The notes beneath the pieces are model-generated. The model did no database searches. It was not told the origin of the DNA and was given only the letters and a program-made list of their open reading frames with translations. A DNA stretch of 64,000 bases from assembly GCF_037042905.1 (NCBI RefSeq), contig NC_087247.1, positions 76,616,420 to 76,680,419 of the forward strand, in the 5' to 3' direction. The translations under genes were made by a program, and so were the position numbers. The stretch is from Lytechinus pictus (lineage: Eukaryota; Echinodermata; Echinoidea; Temnopleuroida; Toxopneustidae). This document shows, piece by piece, positions 11,932-26,900 of the stretch (position 1 is the first letter of the stretch; each line of letters opens with the position of its first letter).

Positions 11932-14900
11932 GTTTGTATAATTATGCTAATGAATAAAAAAAACATCATTATTCAACAAAAGTGAGAATGAAATTATTGA
12001 TAACTTGTCTTCAAAAGGTAAACAGTTCTGAAGTAATGTTATAAAAGATATTCCTTTCATATATTTAAAGCACAGATCAGATGATCTGTCCATCTTACAT
12101 GTATGTTATCAACCTACAGGAAGCTCACTATATCATTTACATGTACTTGCTTATTAAATATTTGTTAAAGTTAAAGGTCAAGTCCACCCCAGGAAAAAAG
12201 CTGACTTGAATAAAAAGAGAAAAATCAAACTAGCATAGTGCTGAAAATTTCATCAAAATCGGATGTAAAATAAGAAAGTTATGACATTTTAAAGTTTCGC
12301 TTATTTTTCACAAAACAGTGACATGCACAACTAGGTGAGTCAGTCGATGATGTCCATCACTCAATATTTCTTTTGTTTTTTATTGTTTGAATTATACAAT
12401 ATTTCATTTTTTATAGATTTGACAATAAGGACCAACTTGACTGAACCATATAGTATCAAACAATGCTAATTCCACATGTTCAGGGAGGAATTAATCGTTG
12501 TATCACTTCCAATGGGGAGAAAATTAGAATATTTCATATTTTATATCATAAAATACAAAAGAAATAGTGAGTGGATGACGTCATAGTCTCCTCATTTGCA
12601 TACCAGCCAGGATGTGCATATAACTGTTTTGTGAAATTAAGCGAAACTTTAAAATGTCATAACTTTCTTATTTTACATCCGATTTTGATGAAATTTTCAA
12701 TGTTATGTTTGTTGGATTTTTCTCTTTTTATTCAAATCAACTTTTTGTTGGGGTGGACTTGTCCTTTAATTTTTTTTTAAAGTAACCTTTTAAAAAATAA
12801 AAATGATTTTATTTTATGCCTCTGTCCACTGTAAGTTGTTTCCGTATTGCCAGAGACATTATTTTTTGGGTTGTATGTCTGTCCAACATCCTGTTTTAGT
12901 TCCCACTATAATTAAAGAACTATTTGAGAGAAGTCCAAAGTTCAACCTAAATCCGAGTATGTATAAGGAGCTACAATGATCTGATTAGGGTATTTGGTCA
13001 TGAGTTTTATTGCCACAGCTTATTGTATACCCAAAAATATCTTGTTCCTATGAGCATTATTCTTGAAACTTGGCTCTTGTACATGTATATTTATTTGAGC
13101 AGTAATGATCTTGTAAGATTTTGGGGTTAATGGGGTCAAAGGTCAGGAATCATAGTGGTCATCTTGTTCTTGCAATAGGTAGGGGAAGACGGGGTAAGGT
13201 GTGACACTTTTTGCTTATTGCATGTTAGAATTGATATATGGATGATTAATAATCTTGTAGAAATAAGTACCTTGCCTTAAAATTTAATTCTTCTGAAATA
13301 TTTTTCACCTATTTATAATTGTTTGTTTGTTTTTTATATACATTGCTATAAGAATTACCATGGCTCAGCTTGCCCCATGTTGGTTGGCTCAACTTACCCC
13401 AGTCCGAACTTAATGTGATAATTTTGCATCCGCACATTTCTCATGCATCCATCATGTAAAAGACTATGACAAGAATGAAGATCCATACCTGGGCCCCGTC
13501 TTACAAAGAGTTGCGATTGATACAATCAACCACAACTATGGACGGCCAGCCACATCATCATCTACAATACATGTTTATTCAAAATCTTTTCTAGATATGT
13601 TTATGATGCATACAGTACATTCATCACTCTCTTGAAAATTCAGTGTACTTTGTTTACAGAGTTCATTGTGCAAAATTCGTGGAGCAAAAATTATGACCCT
13701 AATGGATTTCCATATGTAGTTGAGGTTGATCTGATCAATTGTAACTCTTTGTATTAAAATGGGACCCTGGACTAATAACAATGTTGTTATGTCTTTATTA
13801 TATTTAAAGGTATAGTGTATGATTGGTTGATCTCAGACAAGGGCAATGAATCAATTTTGAAATTATTACATTCATTAAATACCTATATTATTGCTCTATT
13901 TTATCCCGGAAAAAAAACTTGCATAACTTTTCTATTTAATGATATTGAGGGGTGAAACATTTATTATAACAGATATCGGTTAACCTACTATCCTTGGAAC
14001 TTTCTTGTTGACGCCCTCTCCGGGTAAAAATAAATTGATATTAGAACACCGTTCGAATCAAGCATATTCATTACGACCTCATGCATATTGATGAATACGT
14101 CATGGCGCATGCGCAGTATCAAGAAATCCCCGTATCAACAAAGTGCAGTACTGTGTGTGTAGCTGAGTAGAAAGCAAACATCGAACGGTGCGTGCAGGCT
14201 CAATGAGCCGATGCTAGGCGGCTGGCGACATGCTTGCGCTCTGTATTAGTTTAAGATATAATCCACTACTAGCGATAGCACACACAGGATAAGAATATTA
14301 TACTGAGCTACAGCTCCATGATTGTATCGTACGTGAATAAGGATTCAGACACGTTGATTATCGGACGTGAATGACGAAGCAAAGGATTGCCCAAATACGG
14401 CTTACTTTCGGAATCTTATTTCATGAATCTGAAAGTACTCCAAGACTAAAAGAGATACGAGAATCCCAGATATGGGCAAGGGCCGAGTTTGATTTTTATT
14501 CATGTGGATTGTAGCTCTTTTATGCACCTTTTCTCTTCGTATATAGCTTGGCGTGCTAAATACGGGAACGAGGCGCTTGTGCAGCTTACTGTATACTGAC
14601 GATACTGACTCCTTGGCCCTCCCTAAAGGAAAGGGGGAGGGAGGAAAGTGAAGAAAGAAAGAAGTGGATTGGTGAAAGAAAATCAGGAGAGCCATCATAA
14701 AGGGATCTGAATACAACATACTCTCATTCAATATTTTGTTGTTTTTTATCTTTCCTGAATGTTTCAGTCAGTTTCAGATTATTTGGCTCCACTCACAAAG
14801 TACAGAGGAGAAATTGGAAAAAAAAATTAAAACAAAAATATTTAAAACTCTAAACAGACGGCCACCACCATTCTGTCTACAGCCAAGCATGAAGAAAGGG

Positions 14901-17900
14901 AAAGGGCGAACGCCCGGCGAAGAGAAAAGCGATTACTTTTAGGGCGGGTTCTACGATATAGAACAGGGTTTGTTTAATACGGGGTTAAATATAGGCCTAA
15001 TAGCTCTATGGCAACACATATAGCGAGGATGCAACCCCAATGCAATGCAACACTTGACTATTCTTCGTGTGTTTAGATTGAACCTGCATGTTATGCTGCA
15101 GTCGGAGGTCACATGGTAAGGTCAAAGGTCATTTTCAGGTCAACGTTAAACTTTACATCCAAGACTGTCTTATGACACCTAACTCCGCAACCGTAAAAGT
15201 CACTTTTCAACAAAACAATATTAGAAGCAATATTAGAAGGTGAAGCGAAGATGCCTATCATTTTTGATAGGGTTAGGTTTACAAAACATATCCAGATTAC
15301 CCCGGTACTCTATAATTTTATTCCCCAACAGGTGATACTGGACAATACTTTAGGTTCTGCAGAGTCACGCTGCTACGTCATATTATTGTCATCAAATTTG
15401 ATACCCACAGGAAAAATGTGGGCAGGGTCATTGTCGCCATAATGATTGTATTTATTTGTCAAATTTCTGTGTGAGCTCTATATATCGCAATGACGGATGA
15501 CGCGGTGGGTTCGGGGGATACATGTGCTCGGCTGCGCGACCCGCCGAGCATCTCTAGTTCATTATTGGCCTGGGGGTGGTTGCTCAACTTGCCCTGTGCT
15601 CAACTTACCTAGCCTTCCCCTATTGAACCATTTGAGTGTTCAACTTTGTACCCGACTAAAGCATGCAAATGGAGTAAGAATGATCTCATTAGATTTAAGG
15701 GCCAAGAGATCAAAGGTCAATGATCTTTAGGGATCAATTCCAATGCATTTATCACTCATTCAATGAACAAGGTTATGATATAACCTTGTTCTCTGTTACA
15801 TCTCCATGTGTGGTAAAATAAGGGTGGCAATGTTTGGCTTATTTTCTCGTTTTCTTTGGGACAAATGCTTGATTTTTTTACACTGTCAGTTTCCATTACA
15901 GCTATTCATCATATAACTTGGCTCTTAAAGGACAAGTCCACCCAAACAAAAAGTTGATTTGAAAAAAAGGAGAAAAATCCCACAAGCAAAACACTGAAAA
16001 TTTCATCAAAATCGGATGTAAAATAAGAAAGTTATGACATTTCAAAGTTTCGCTTAATTTCACCAAACAGTTATATGCACATCCTGGTCGGTATGCAAAT
16101 TGGCAGCCCGGGGGGGGGGCCACTTACATTGACGAATGGATACCATGCGCGACCAAGAAAACACGTAAAAAGGATGTCTTTTTCAAGATAGGGCACGTTA
16201 CGTACGTAACGTGATAAGGGTGTCAAAAACACAAAAATAATGAAAAAAGGGTATCTATTTCGCTAGGAAAGCTACGTGTTTAGGGTCACATTTGCGGGGA
16301 TGATAAAACAAAATTAAAATGTTGTATAAAGCATGTCCTTTTTGCCCCAATACTACGTGTTTAGAGTCCCGATTTGCGCGAGGTGAGGGAGATGGGGCCG
16401 TAGGTACTAAACCAAATGGTGTGTAAATTAGGTAAAACCGACGACCGACGGACCCGTGACACAGCAATAAAATATCGCTGTATACTTGTTTAGGGGTTCA
16501 TTTCAGGGAATATTTGCCAAGAGTATAGTTTTGTTTCCAATACTTGTTCAGGGTAGAGTTTGAGACGCCAATACTTGTTAAGGGGTGCATTTTCAGAATA
16601 TGGAAAATACGTGTTTAGGGTGCTTTTCGAGACCCCGTGGTCGCGCATGGTATCCACTCGTCAATGGAAGTGGCCCCCCCCGGGATTGGCAGACTAATGA
16701 CGTCACCCACTCACTATTTCTTTTGTATTTTATTTTATGAAATATGAAATATTCTAATTTTCTCCTCGTCAAGTGAAAAAAAGTTTTATTTATCCCTGAA
16801 CATGTGGAATTGCCTTTGTTTTAACAGTTTATGGTTAAGTTAAGTTGGTCCTTTTTGTCAATTTTTTTTGTAAAAATTGAAATATTGTATTATTCAAACA
16901 ATAAAAAACAAAAGAAATAGTGAGTGATGGACATCATCGACTCTCTCATTTGCATATCGCTGAGTTGTGCATTTAACTGTTTTGTGAAAAATAAGCGAAA
17001 CTAAAAAATGTCATAACTTTCTTATTTTACATCCGATTTCAATGAAATTTGCAGCGTTATGTTTGTTTGATTGTTCTATATCGATTCAAATCAACAATTT
17101 TCTGGGGTGGACTTCACCTTTAAGTAAATTTAATTCTTGAATTATTTTTTCTTGATTAAAATTAGAGATTGAAAAATGAAAATTTTCTTGCCATATTACT
17201 TTCCACCAATAGAGGGCGTACACAAAAATATGCCCCAAATTCAAGTTTTTGAGCGCTATGGTGAATGAAAAAATTATTCCCAAGTTCCTAATGAGAAATA
17301 AATTGCAACTGTATGGAAATTAGTAATTTTGGTTACAAAAATGATATTTAATATATGTGTGCTCTGTACAGCATTGGCATACCATAGTCCTACATGTAGA
17401 TTCCCCACAGGCAGGATGGTTTCAGTGAGCAAGTGGCATGTATGTAGGATATGAGTAGTGACAGTGATTTTACGTTTCTCAAAATTTGCCTTTTCAGTTT
17501 CAGGAAATCTTAAATTCTGTTCCAGCATGTCTTTGTTTACATGTATATGAAAAAGTGACAATTCTATTTACATAGAAAATCAATACGCAATGAGTAACGA
17601 TGTCAAAATGCTCGCGCTGGTCAAAATTTGTATCTGCCACTGTACTAACAATGCTTTAAAATCGATTTTAATCGTAGAGATTCGAGGACAAAAACTAATT
17701 AAAGAAACATAACATGAATACATCCTCACCTTTCACATTATTAGCATTAGTTTATGGTTAAATGAGATTTTATTGCTGATTTGAAGACTTTTTGGACATC
17801 ATTTTGAGCAGTCGACGACTTCCGCCTATCCGTCATTTTGGATTTGTTGAATCACCGCAATCATGCATTATGACCGAACGCAGAGGGCAGCAAAACACGG

Positions 17901-20900
17901 CAGTGTTTCTGCCTCATATGTGGATGTGTGTGAACTAATTTCGATACGATCGAGTGATGGAGGGGCTCGAGTGCAGTTATGATGTGTTGATTGTCATGAT
18001 TGCTGTAGCGAAGTGAGATCGTGTTTTTTTCCAGTTAATAGTCGGATTTTTGTTGAGGATTTGGGAGTAATTTCTGTTGCTATTCTGTGCATTTTGAGAA
18101 AAAAATGATTTCCGTGATTTCTGTTTCAAAAGGCCGATTTCGTGAATTGTGTCCGTTTTCCGCGATCACAGAAAATCACTGTTCCTATGAGTGAGGATGA
18201 TCGAGTAGATGTTTGAGTCACAAAGTCAAAGATCACAGAGGTCATTATTTGAATTTTTTATATTCTTGGTCTGGCAATGGCTTAGGCATGCATTTTGATT
18301 GTGTGCTAGAATCCCTCTAGTTTTTGATGTATGATAAATTCCCCTTCATCCTATCAACAAAATAAATCTGTATCTATTATATTTGTTTTCAGCTGATGTT
18401 GAAGCCCTGAAACCAAACACTGGTACCCTTAGCCTCCTGATCAATGACCATGGAGGCATTATCGATGACCTTATCATTAATCAAACCTCTGAGGACCATC
18501 TATACATTGTCTCCAATGCAGGATGTGCAGACAAAGATCAAGCTCATATAAAGGTATATTTTATGTTGTCGTGCTACTGTTTATTTTAAATGATAGGAGA
18601 CTGAAATCATAATTATAAGTTGGTACCGTATTAGCTCTTAACATTACATTACTAAATTTTAAAGAAAATATTTTGGTGGTAATTATTCAATGGTATCACA
18701 AAATTTGTATCCCTGCACCTAATCACATGCCATGAAGACCCAGTCCAACCCCAAATATGAGTTAAATTGTAAAGGTTAAGTTCAATGTAAGTTGATCTTA
18801 TTGGAATGAATTAGAATATATCAAATAAACATAACAGTGATGTACATAAGTTTTACATTTTTTTCATAAAACAGGAATAATAGTCATGCATGTATCAGAT
18901 CCTACAAAGAATTTCATGGGCCCATTTGTCTGGGGACAATAGTGACTCTATTATGCTTCTTCATGGGCCCGTACATTTCTTTGTCATAGTTAATGCTGGA
19001 TACGCTATTGCTAGTAACTTTCTTTTCTTAATGTCCTCCACTTCTGTCTGTCCTGGACCAAGGTCTGTATAGTTCTCCATGTGTGCCTTAGGTTTTTTAG
19101 TTCTCCCTCTGCTGTTCTGCACCATGTGGTCTTGGGCCGTCCCCTCTTTCTTCCTTACGGTGTCCAGTGGAGAGCTACACGGGTGATATTTTGGGCATCC
19201 ATCCTGAGAATATGTCCTATCCATTTCCATCTTCTTCTGGGGATTATGGTTCTCTTGTTTACATTGTGTGAGTAGTTCTTCATTTGTGATTTTGTTTGGC
19301 CAGAAAATTGGAAGGGTCTTTCTGAGGCTTATTGTATGAAAGACTGACAGTTTTTTTTTCAGTCATTCTCCAGCACAGGACACAGCTTTGATACAGTCTC
19401 AGCTTTGTTCTTGTGCTATACTGCTGCGATCTCCAAACTTTGTTCAACATTTTAAAGGATACATATGCTTCATTCAGACGATTTCTGATGTCATTTCTGC
19501 CCCACCATCACTTGTGACAATACTACCAAGGTACTTGAACTCCTCTGCTCCATAAGCATCTTTCAAATTCACTTGTATATCGTAACACATTTGTGTTATT
19601 TAATTTCATTATCTCTCTTTTGTTTTCGTTGATTTTAAGGCCAACTTGTTTTGTATACTCACTCAGCCTTGTCATCTTTGTTTGCATGTCCTGGTGTGTA
19701 TGTGAAAATAAGGCAAGATTATCAGCATAATCGAGGTCTTCCGGGATGGAAAATATGGACCATCTGATACCTCTCGGGTGATCTTGATTAGTTTTTATCG
19801 TTACCCAGTCAATGGTGATTGTGATGAGAATTGCAGACTTGACACATTCCTGTCTAACTCCTGATTTAACTTCAAATTTTATGTCACTATTTCCGCATTG
19901 CATGTAAAGCTCTTAATAACCTGGACAATGTCCTTTGGTATCCCATACGAGTGGAGACTTTGCCACAAGCTCTCTCTATGGATGCTGTCAAATGCCTTCT
20001 CAAAATCAACAGGTCAGAAGGTGTTATAGTCAAAATTCCAAAGAAAGGGAACCTGAGGAACTGCAATAAATGGTGTGAAATCACTCCCTTATCAATCCCT
20101 AGTAAGATTTTTTCGAAGATAATTTAGAAACTTATAACAAGCGCAGTAGACCAGCATCTCAGTGAAGAGCAAGCAGGGTTCTGCAGAGGAAGAGGATGCA
20201 TAGACCAAATATAAAAAAGTGAAAATAAAAAACAATAATAAAAAAAATAGAGTTAGAGAGAGAGGGTGGGGGGGGGGGGGGGAGAGGGAGGAATAAAGGA
20301 GGGTGTGTTTACTTGGTGTGAAATTCACACATTGTTGTAAGTATGAGTATGCTGCATAATAAATAGATATAAACAGAATACATTTCATGTCTGTTCAATC
20401 TTTTTATAAATGTAGAACAAACTGGATTCATTTATATCAGAGGGTCATGATGTATCATTTGAACCAATTACAGATATGGCATTGATAGCCCTGCAAGGTC
20501 AGTATGAATTTTCATCAATATCTTGAGTTCACCAGGTCTTATATACAATACTATCCTCGACCCTCACCCTATAACATTATACTTTACTCTGATCTATAAC
20601 CTTATTTTCATCCTAAACCTCATCTTATTTTGATATCCTACCCCAATACTTGACATAAACGCAGAACTAAGATGTATCTGATTGTTATTTGACTGCATCA
20701 TTCAAGTATGCCTTATTTATTTTGTCTCGTCTGCACATTACATTCAATAGTAAAACATACAGAAGGTGGCACTTTTGTGATGGAGGTGGATTCGTCATTG
20801 TCAATATAAAGTTGTAACTTAGATTGAGTTGTTTATCACATGGTTATCACCTAAGTTTCAGAGAATCTCTTTGCAATATATTTTCCCTTTTCAGATCATT

Positions 20901-23900
20901 TAATTATCAGAAGCTTTTATTTTTTATTATTGATTGGCCAGCCTTTTTTCAACTATGGTGAAACTTGTAGAAAACTGCAAATCCCCTTTTACAAGAATTA
21001 AGTAGTCCAACTTGTTGTTTTCTATAATGATGAAATTATTAATGTCAATAAATTGTAATTGAGTGATGATAATAAAGGGATGATTATTTGTTTTAAATTG
21101 TCCTCATTGATTCTATTTCTAGTTAAAATTGTGTGTTCCACACAAGTAAAGTAAATGCAATACTCTCTGAGATGTACATTTAGTATGAGACTATACATGT
21201 ACTAATGTAGTCTGATGAGCTAATGCATTTATGAATACAAATCTACGTGTATGAGGTAATCAGACACAAAGAATCCAAATGATTAAAGAGGGGAGGGGGA
21301 ATGAAGGTGGCCATTTCAGTGAATATGATTAGATGTTTGTAGAAACTTGTAGTTCTATGGTCAAGAGATTTAAATGCTAACTGTGTATCTTTGATAGTTT
21401 ACCCTAAACAGTACCAGTAACAGCATATAATATTCTCATAGAGCTCAATTTCTGTTTTATTTTAAGGGCTAGTACAACCAGGATAGTGCTTCATAAAATT
21501 GTCTTTATGAAGTCACAAAAATTAGATTCTAAATCAGCTTGGTTCCTCAAAACTTTAAATTTGAAATCTGATCTTTTTACGATATATTGAAACTATTTTT
21601 GTTAACCAGCATCAATTCTTGTATCTATGAGAATGTTAATAGACTTTATTTCAGTCCCAAAAAGTAAAACATAAATTAAGGTATGCCACATAACATAACA
21701 GGTCATCAGATGTGTTATGTGAAATTTACAAACAACCATGTATTTCTGCATGCTTAATATTAATGAATAATGCAAGTCTTGATATTTTTAGAGAAAAGAC
21801 AACTTTTATAAGCCAATATAGCAGGTTCCTACAAATTTCAGCACAAATGGGAGAAAAAAAAATTGCATAAATGGCTGGCTAGTGAAAGGGGTATTGAGGC
21901 TTATCAATAGGGGGTGTTCATTGTGTATAATTATTTTTATTTCTGTTCTGATGTACTGTGTGAGTAATAAAAAAGGCGACACCTCAAAAATCCCATTTTA
22001 AGGAAAAAATATCACATGTGCAGATGATCATTATATATGGCTTGAAAGAGTAGCTTCTCCCAATTAATTTGATACCATAAATGCGTTAACGCTTGGATAA
22101 TTAGTAGATATTCTCAGTAGTGATGTAAATTTTGACTTGTGCCAAAGTAAGCATGACTGCAATGAAAGAATCCAAATGCCAATGATGTCATAATCTAAAT
22201 GAGTTATACATTGGTCACATTTGCTCTACGGCGGCCGTACGGCGAGTCGAAAACAGCCGTTTTATTAATTTTAATTCAAACCACCTATATGAAGTTGGAC
22301 AAAAAATGTTAAAACGGCTGTTTTCGACTCGCCGTACGGCCGCCGTAGAGCAAATGTGACCAAGGTATTAGTGAACATATTTGCAAATCCCTTTTTAATG
22401 AAGTTAACTTGAGAATTGATACTACAATGTGTTTATTAAACAATTATAATGTAAATTAGTGAAAAAGGTGTTTTGAAATGGATGTTAATGCAACCGTTGT
22501 TGGATTATGGCATCATTGTCAATGACATCTGGAATCATTCATTGCAGTCATGCCTTACTTTGGCGCAAATCAGAATTTACATCACTACAAAGAGTACCTC
22601 CTGATCATCCAGTGTTAACACATACCACATAAATATAGTATTAAAGTATTTGGGAGATGATGTTCTTTCAGGCCATATCTGATAATGATGTGTTCATAAT
22701 AGAATTTTTGCTTAAATTGGGGATTTGTGAGGTGTCAAGTTTTTTTTTACTCACACGGTATCCGTACTTAGTGTTCTAAGTGTAACATTTGATCTTTTAC
22801 AGAGATGCCATAGTTTCTGTACCAAGAGCTTGAGGCCAATTCTGTGCTTTTAAATGAATGCTTGACAAATAAAAAATTGAGCTGAATTGAATCTCAAGTC
22901 CATGGCCTTGGTGTATTTGCATTAAAGTCCTGATAATGATAGAAACGATTCCAATATACCAGTCTGTCATATGTGTATTTGGTGTATAGGCCCAGCCATG
23001 GTCAGAGTGCTACAAGCTGGAGTTTCAGATGATCTCAGCAAACTGTCCTTCATGTCAGGAGTTAACACCTCAGTCTTTGGTATCCCAAAATGTAGAGTGA
23101 CAAGATGTGGTTATACCGGAGAAGATGGTGTCGAGGTACTAAAGTTCTATACTATCTTTTCATTTCTCTCTGTTTGCACTTTTTTTAGCTTGACTTAGAA
23201 ATGGAATAACCACCCTTTTAAAGAAGCTTTGTAAATGTTCAATGATACATGAGGAAATTGAAATAACTCAATTGCCTTCACATGTATAAATTGATTTAGC
23301 TTAAAACTTACCTTGCTTAGCAAGACCAGGACTATGAGATCCACAGGCAAATTATTCAATGCGTCCCACAAAAAAAAACGAAACCGAGATTTAGTGATGA
23401 TTTATAATAACTTAATCACAAATGATCTATCTTTGTAAAGCTTAGAGGCCCCTCTTTCTTCCGGTAAGACACAGAAGATTTCTCACTTATTGGAGCGTTA
23501 TGGCCCAGTGGATTAGTCTCTGGACTTTGGAACAGAGGGTCGTGGTTCAAATTCTAGCCATGGCGTAATTTCCTTCAGCAAGAAATTTATCCACATTGTG
23601 CTGCACTCAACCCAGGTGAGGTTTGTGGGTACCCAGTAGGATTTATTCCGTGAATGCTTTGGCGCTTATTAATATGGCGGCTCAGCTACAGCCAGGGTAA
23701 TAATATGATACCAAGTATCAAAGCGCAGTTGAGTATATGCACATAGTAACTGCGCTATATAAATGGACATATTATTATATTCATGTGAGTAAAACAGTTT
23801 GAAGAAAGGATACCAAAAAGCCACTTGGCAGGTAGTGTCAGGGTTTTAAAGAGAAAACCACATTTTTAAAATGTTTTTTTTTCAATATCTGCTCTTTAAT

Positions 23901-26900
23901 TTTATACCTCAATCACAGAAAATGGTCAAGAAATAACAAATTTCTGGTTATTTGAAATAAGGCTTCAATTTCACTAATTTCATGAAATGAAGATGTTTTA
24001 CATGCTAGCTTTTAGACTTACTCTACACTAAGTTTTGTTGACAATCAGCCATGCATAAAGTCTTTTTTTAACCATGCAATAGCGTAGGTGGGAAAGTGGT
24101 AAAAATGTTTGTTAAGGCGAGGCGTCAAAACCCCAAATGCGTTCCAACGCGTGCATAGCCATTGTTCCATAATGAGAGTGTGCAAAGGAGTTCCAAGAGA
24201 TTAGTACGAAGTACCGTTATATTCTACATTAAAGCTAATTTGCATAATCCGTACACGCTGGGGAACGGGGCAATTATTATCTCGATCGCTATTGGCTAAT
24301 CCGCCGGAGCGTCGCACGAGAATACACTGAATAGTGCAGGTTCACATACACACACACACAGCGCGCCAGCGTACACTTCACATAAAATGAGGTCAGTGTT
24401 CGGCGTGCACGTCGGATCAACATTTGCAGCGAAGCTTTGCAGCGAATGCAGCGCGTGAGGTGCGGGCGGATCTACGAGAGGGGGGAATAGGGGTTGCCTG
24501 GGGCTAGCTTCCTGTACAAAGTACCAATTTAAAAAGCAAAACGGTGGCGGATTAGGACATGCTTTTAAATTGTTTTGAGGGGCGAATGAGTGAAAATTTA
24601 CGTTGTATACCTTTCGTTATGAACTCCCGTTCTCCATGACGAAATATAATTGACGAAAGGAAAGTAAAACAGAAAAGAAGTCACAAACATCTCAGAATAG
24701 TTTGCAATCTATCAGGACATGCTTTATAATTGATTTTAGGTGTCAACAAGTTAAAATATATTTGATATACCTTTCGTTGTGATCCCTTGTTCTCCGTTAA
24801 GAAATATTAAATACGTCTTTTCTTGACGATGTTGGAAACGTAAATAAAACAGAATAGAAGTCACAAACATCTCAGATGGGTGTGCGATCTATCACAGCAT
24901 GTTTTAAAGCTGTTTTTAGGGGTCAACAAGTTAAAATAGATTTGATATACCTTCCGTTATGATCCCCTGTTCTCCGTAAAGAAATATTAAAGACGCATTT
25001 TCTCGACGATGTTGGAAACGTAAATAAAACAGAATAGAAGTCACAAACATCTCAAATTGGTGTGCGATCTATCAGGACCTGTTTTACAATTGTTTTTAGG
25101 TGTCAACAAGTTAAAATAGATTTGATATACCTTTCGTTATGATCCCTTGTTCTCCGTTAAGAAATATTAAATACGTCTTTTCTCGACGATGTTGGTAACG
25201 TAAATAAAACAGAATAGAAGTCACAAACATCTCAAATGGGTGTGCGATCTATCAGGACATGTTTTAAAATTGTTTTTAGGGGTCAACAAGTTAAAATAGA
25301 TTTGATATACCTTTCGTTATGATCCCCTGTTATCCGTTAAGAAATATTAAAGATGCATTTTCTCGACAAAGTTGGAAACGTCGATAAAACAAAATAGAAG
25401 TTGGTAGCATCTCATATTGATTGGTGATACATATTTTTCGAGCGGTCAACAAGTTAAAATATATTTGATATACCTTTCGTTTTGATCCCTTGTTGTCCGT
25501 TAAAAATATTAAATACGTCTTTTCTCGACGATGTTGGAAACGTAAATAAAACAGAAGTCACAAACATCTCAGATGGGTGTGCGATCTATCAGGACATGTT
25601 TTAAAATTGTTTTTAGGTGTCAACAAGTTAAATAATATTTGATATACCTTTCGTTGTGATCCCTTGTTCTCCGTTAAGAAATATTAAATACGTCTTTTCT
25701 CGACGATGTTGGAAACGTAGATAAAACAAAATAGAAGTCACAAACATGTCAGATGGGTGTGCGATCTATCAGGACATGTTTTAAAATTGTTTTTAGGTGT
25801 CAACAAGTTAAAATAGATTTGATATACCTTTCGTTATGATCCCTTGTTCTCCGTTAAGAAATATTAAATACGTCTTTTCTCGACGATGTTGGAAACGTAA
25901 ATAAAACAGAATAGAAGTCACAAACATCTCAAATTGGTGTGCGATCTATCAGGACATGTTTTAAAATTCTTTTTAGGTGTCAACAAGTTAAATCATATTT
26001 GATATACCTTTCGTTGTGATCCCTTGTTCTCCGTTAAGAGATATTAAATGCGTATTTTCTCGACGATGTTGGAAACGTAGATAAAACAAAATAGAAGTCA
26101 CAAACATCTCAGATGGGTGTGCGATCTATCAGGACATGTTTTAAAATTGTTTTTAGGTGTCAACAAGTTAAAATAGATTTGATATACCTTTCGTTGTGAT
26201 CCCTTGTTCTCCGTTAAGAGATATTAAATACGTCTTTTCTTGACGATGTTGGAAACGTAAATAAAACAGAATAGAAGTCACAAACATCTCAGATGGGTGT
26301 GCGATCTATCACAACATGTTTTAAAGCTGTTTTTAGGGGTCAACAAGTTAAAATAGATTTGATATACCTTCCGTTATGATCCCCTGTTCTCCGTAAAGAA
26401 ATATTAAATACGTATTTTCTCGACGATGTTGGAAACGTAGATAAAACAAAATAGAAGTCACAAACATCTCAGATGGGTGTGCGATCTATCAGGACATGTT
26501 TTAAAATTGTTTTTAGGTGTCAACAAGTTAAATTATATTTGATATACCTTTCGTTGTGATCCCTTGTTCTCCGTTAAGAGATATTAAATGCGTCTTTTCT
26601 CGACGATGTTGGAAACGTAGATAAAACAAAATAGAAGTCACAAACATCTCAGATGGGTGTGCGATCTATCAGGACATGTTTTAAAAATTGTTTTTAGGTG
26701 TCAACAAGTTAAAATAGATTTGATATACCTTTCGTTGTGATCCCTTGTTCTCCGTTAAGAGATATTAAATGCGTCTTTTCTCGACGATGTTGGAAACGTA
26801 GATAAAACAAAATAGAAGTCACAAACATCTCAGATGGGTGTGCGATCTATCAGGACATGTTTTAAAAATTGTTTTTAGGGGTCAACAAGACAAAATAGAT

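Larger units (their letters stand above)
13180..15621. mobile_element. TAGGGGAAG-GGGTAAG element, copy 1, interrupted twice
   Basis: The left end is TAGGGGAAGACGGGGTAAGG; the right end is CTTACCTAGCCTTCCCCTA. The interior carries GCTCAACTTACCCC blocks in both orientations and matches the copy at 52498-55115 over most of its length. Compared with that copy it has a 273-bp insertion at 13493 and a larger insertion between about 13809 and 15550. No transposase was recognised. Confidence 0.75.
11932..18392 (+). other. AMT intron A-B (6.5 kb) filled with mobile DNA
   Basis: This intron holds foldback copies at 12171 and 15925 (the latter with a nested element), the GGGGTAAG element at 13180 with its own insertions, and the 9308-type repeat at 17120. 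From about 17450 to 18392 I see only AT-rich sequence. Confidence 0.85.
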
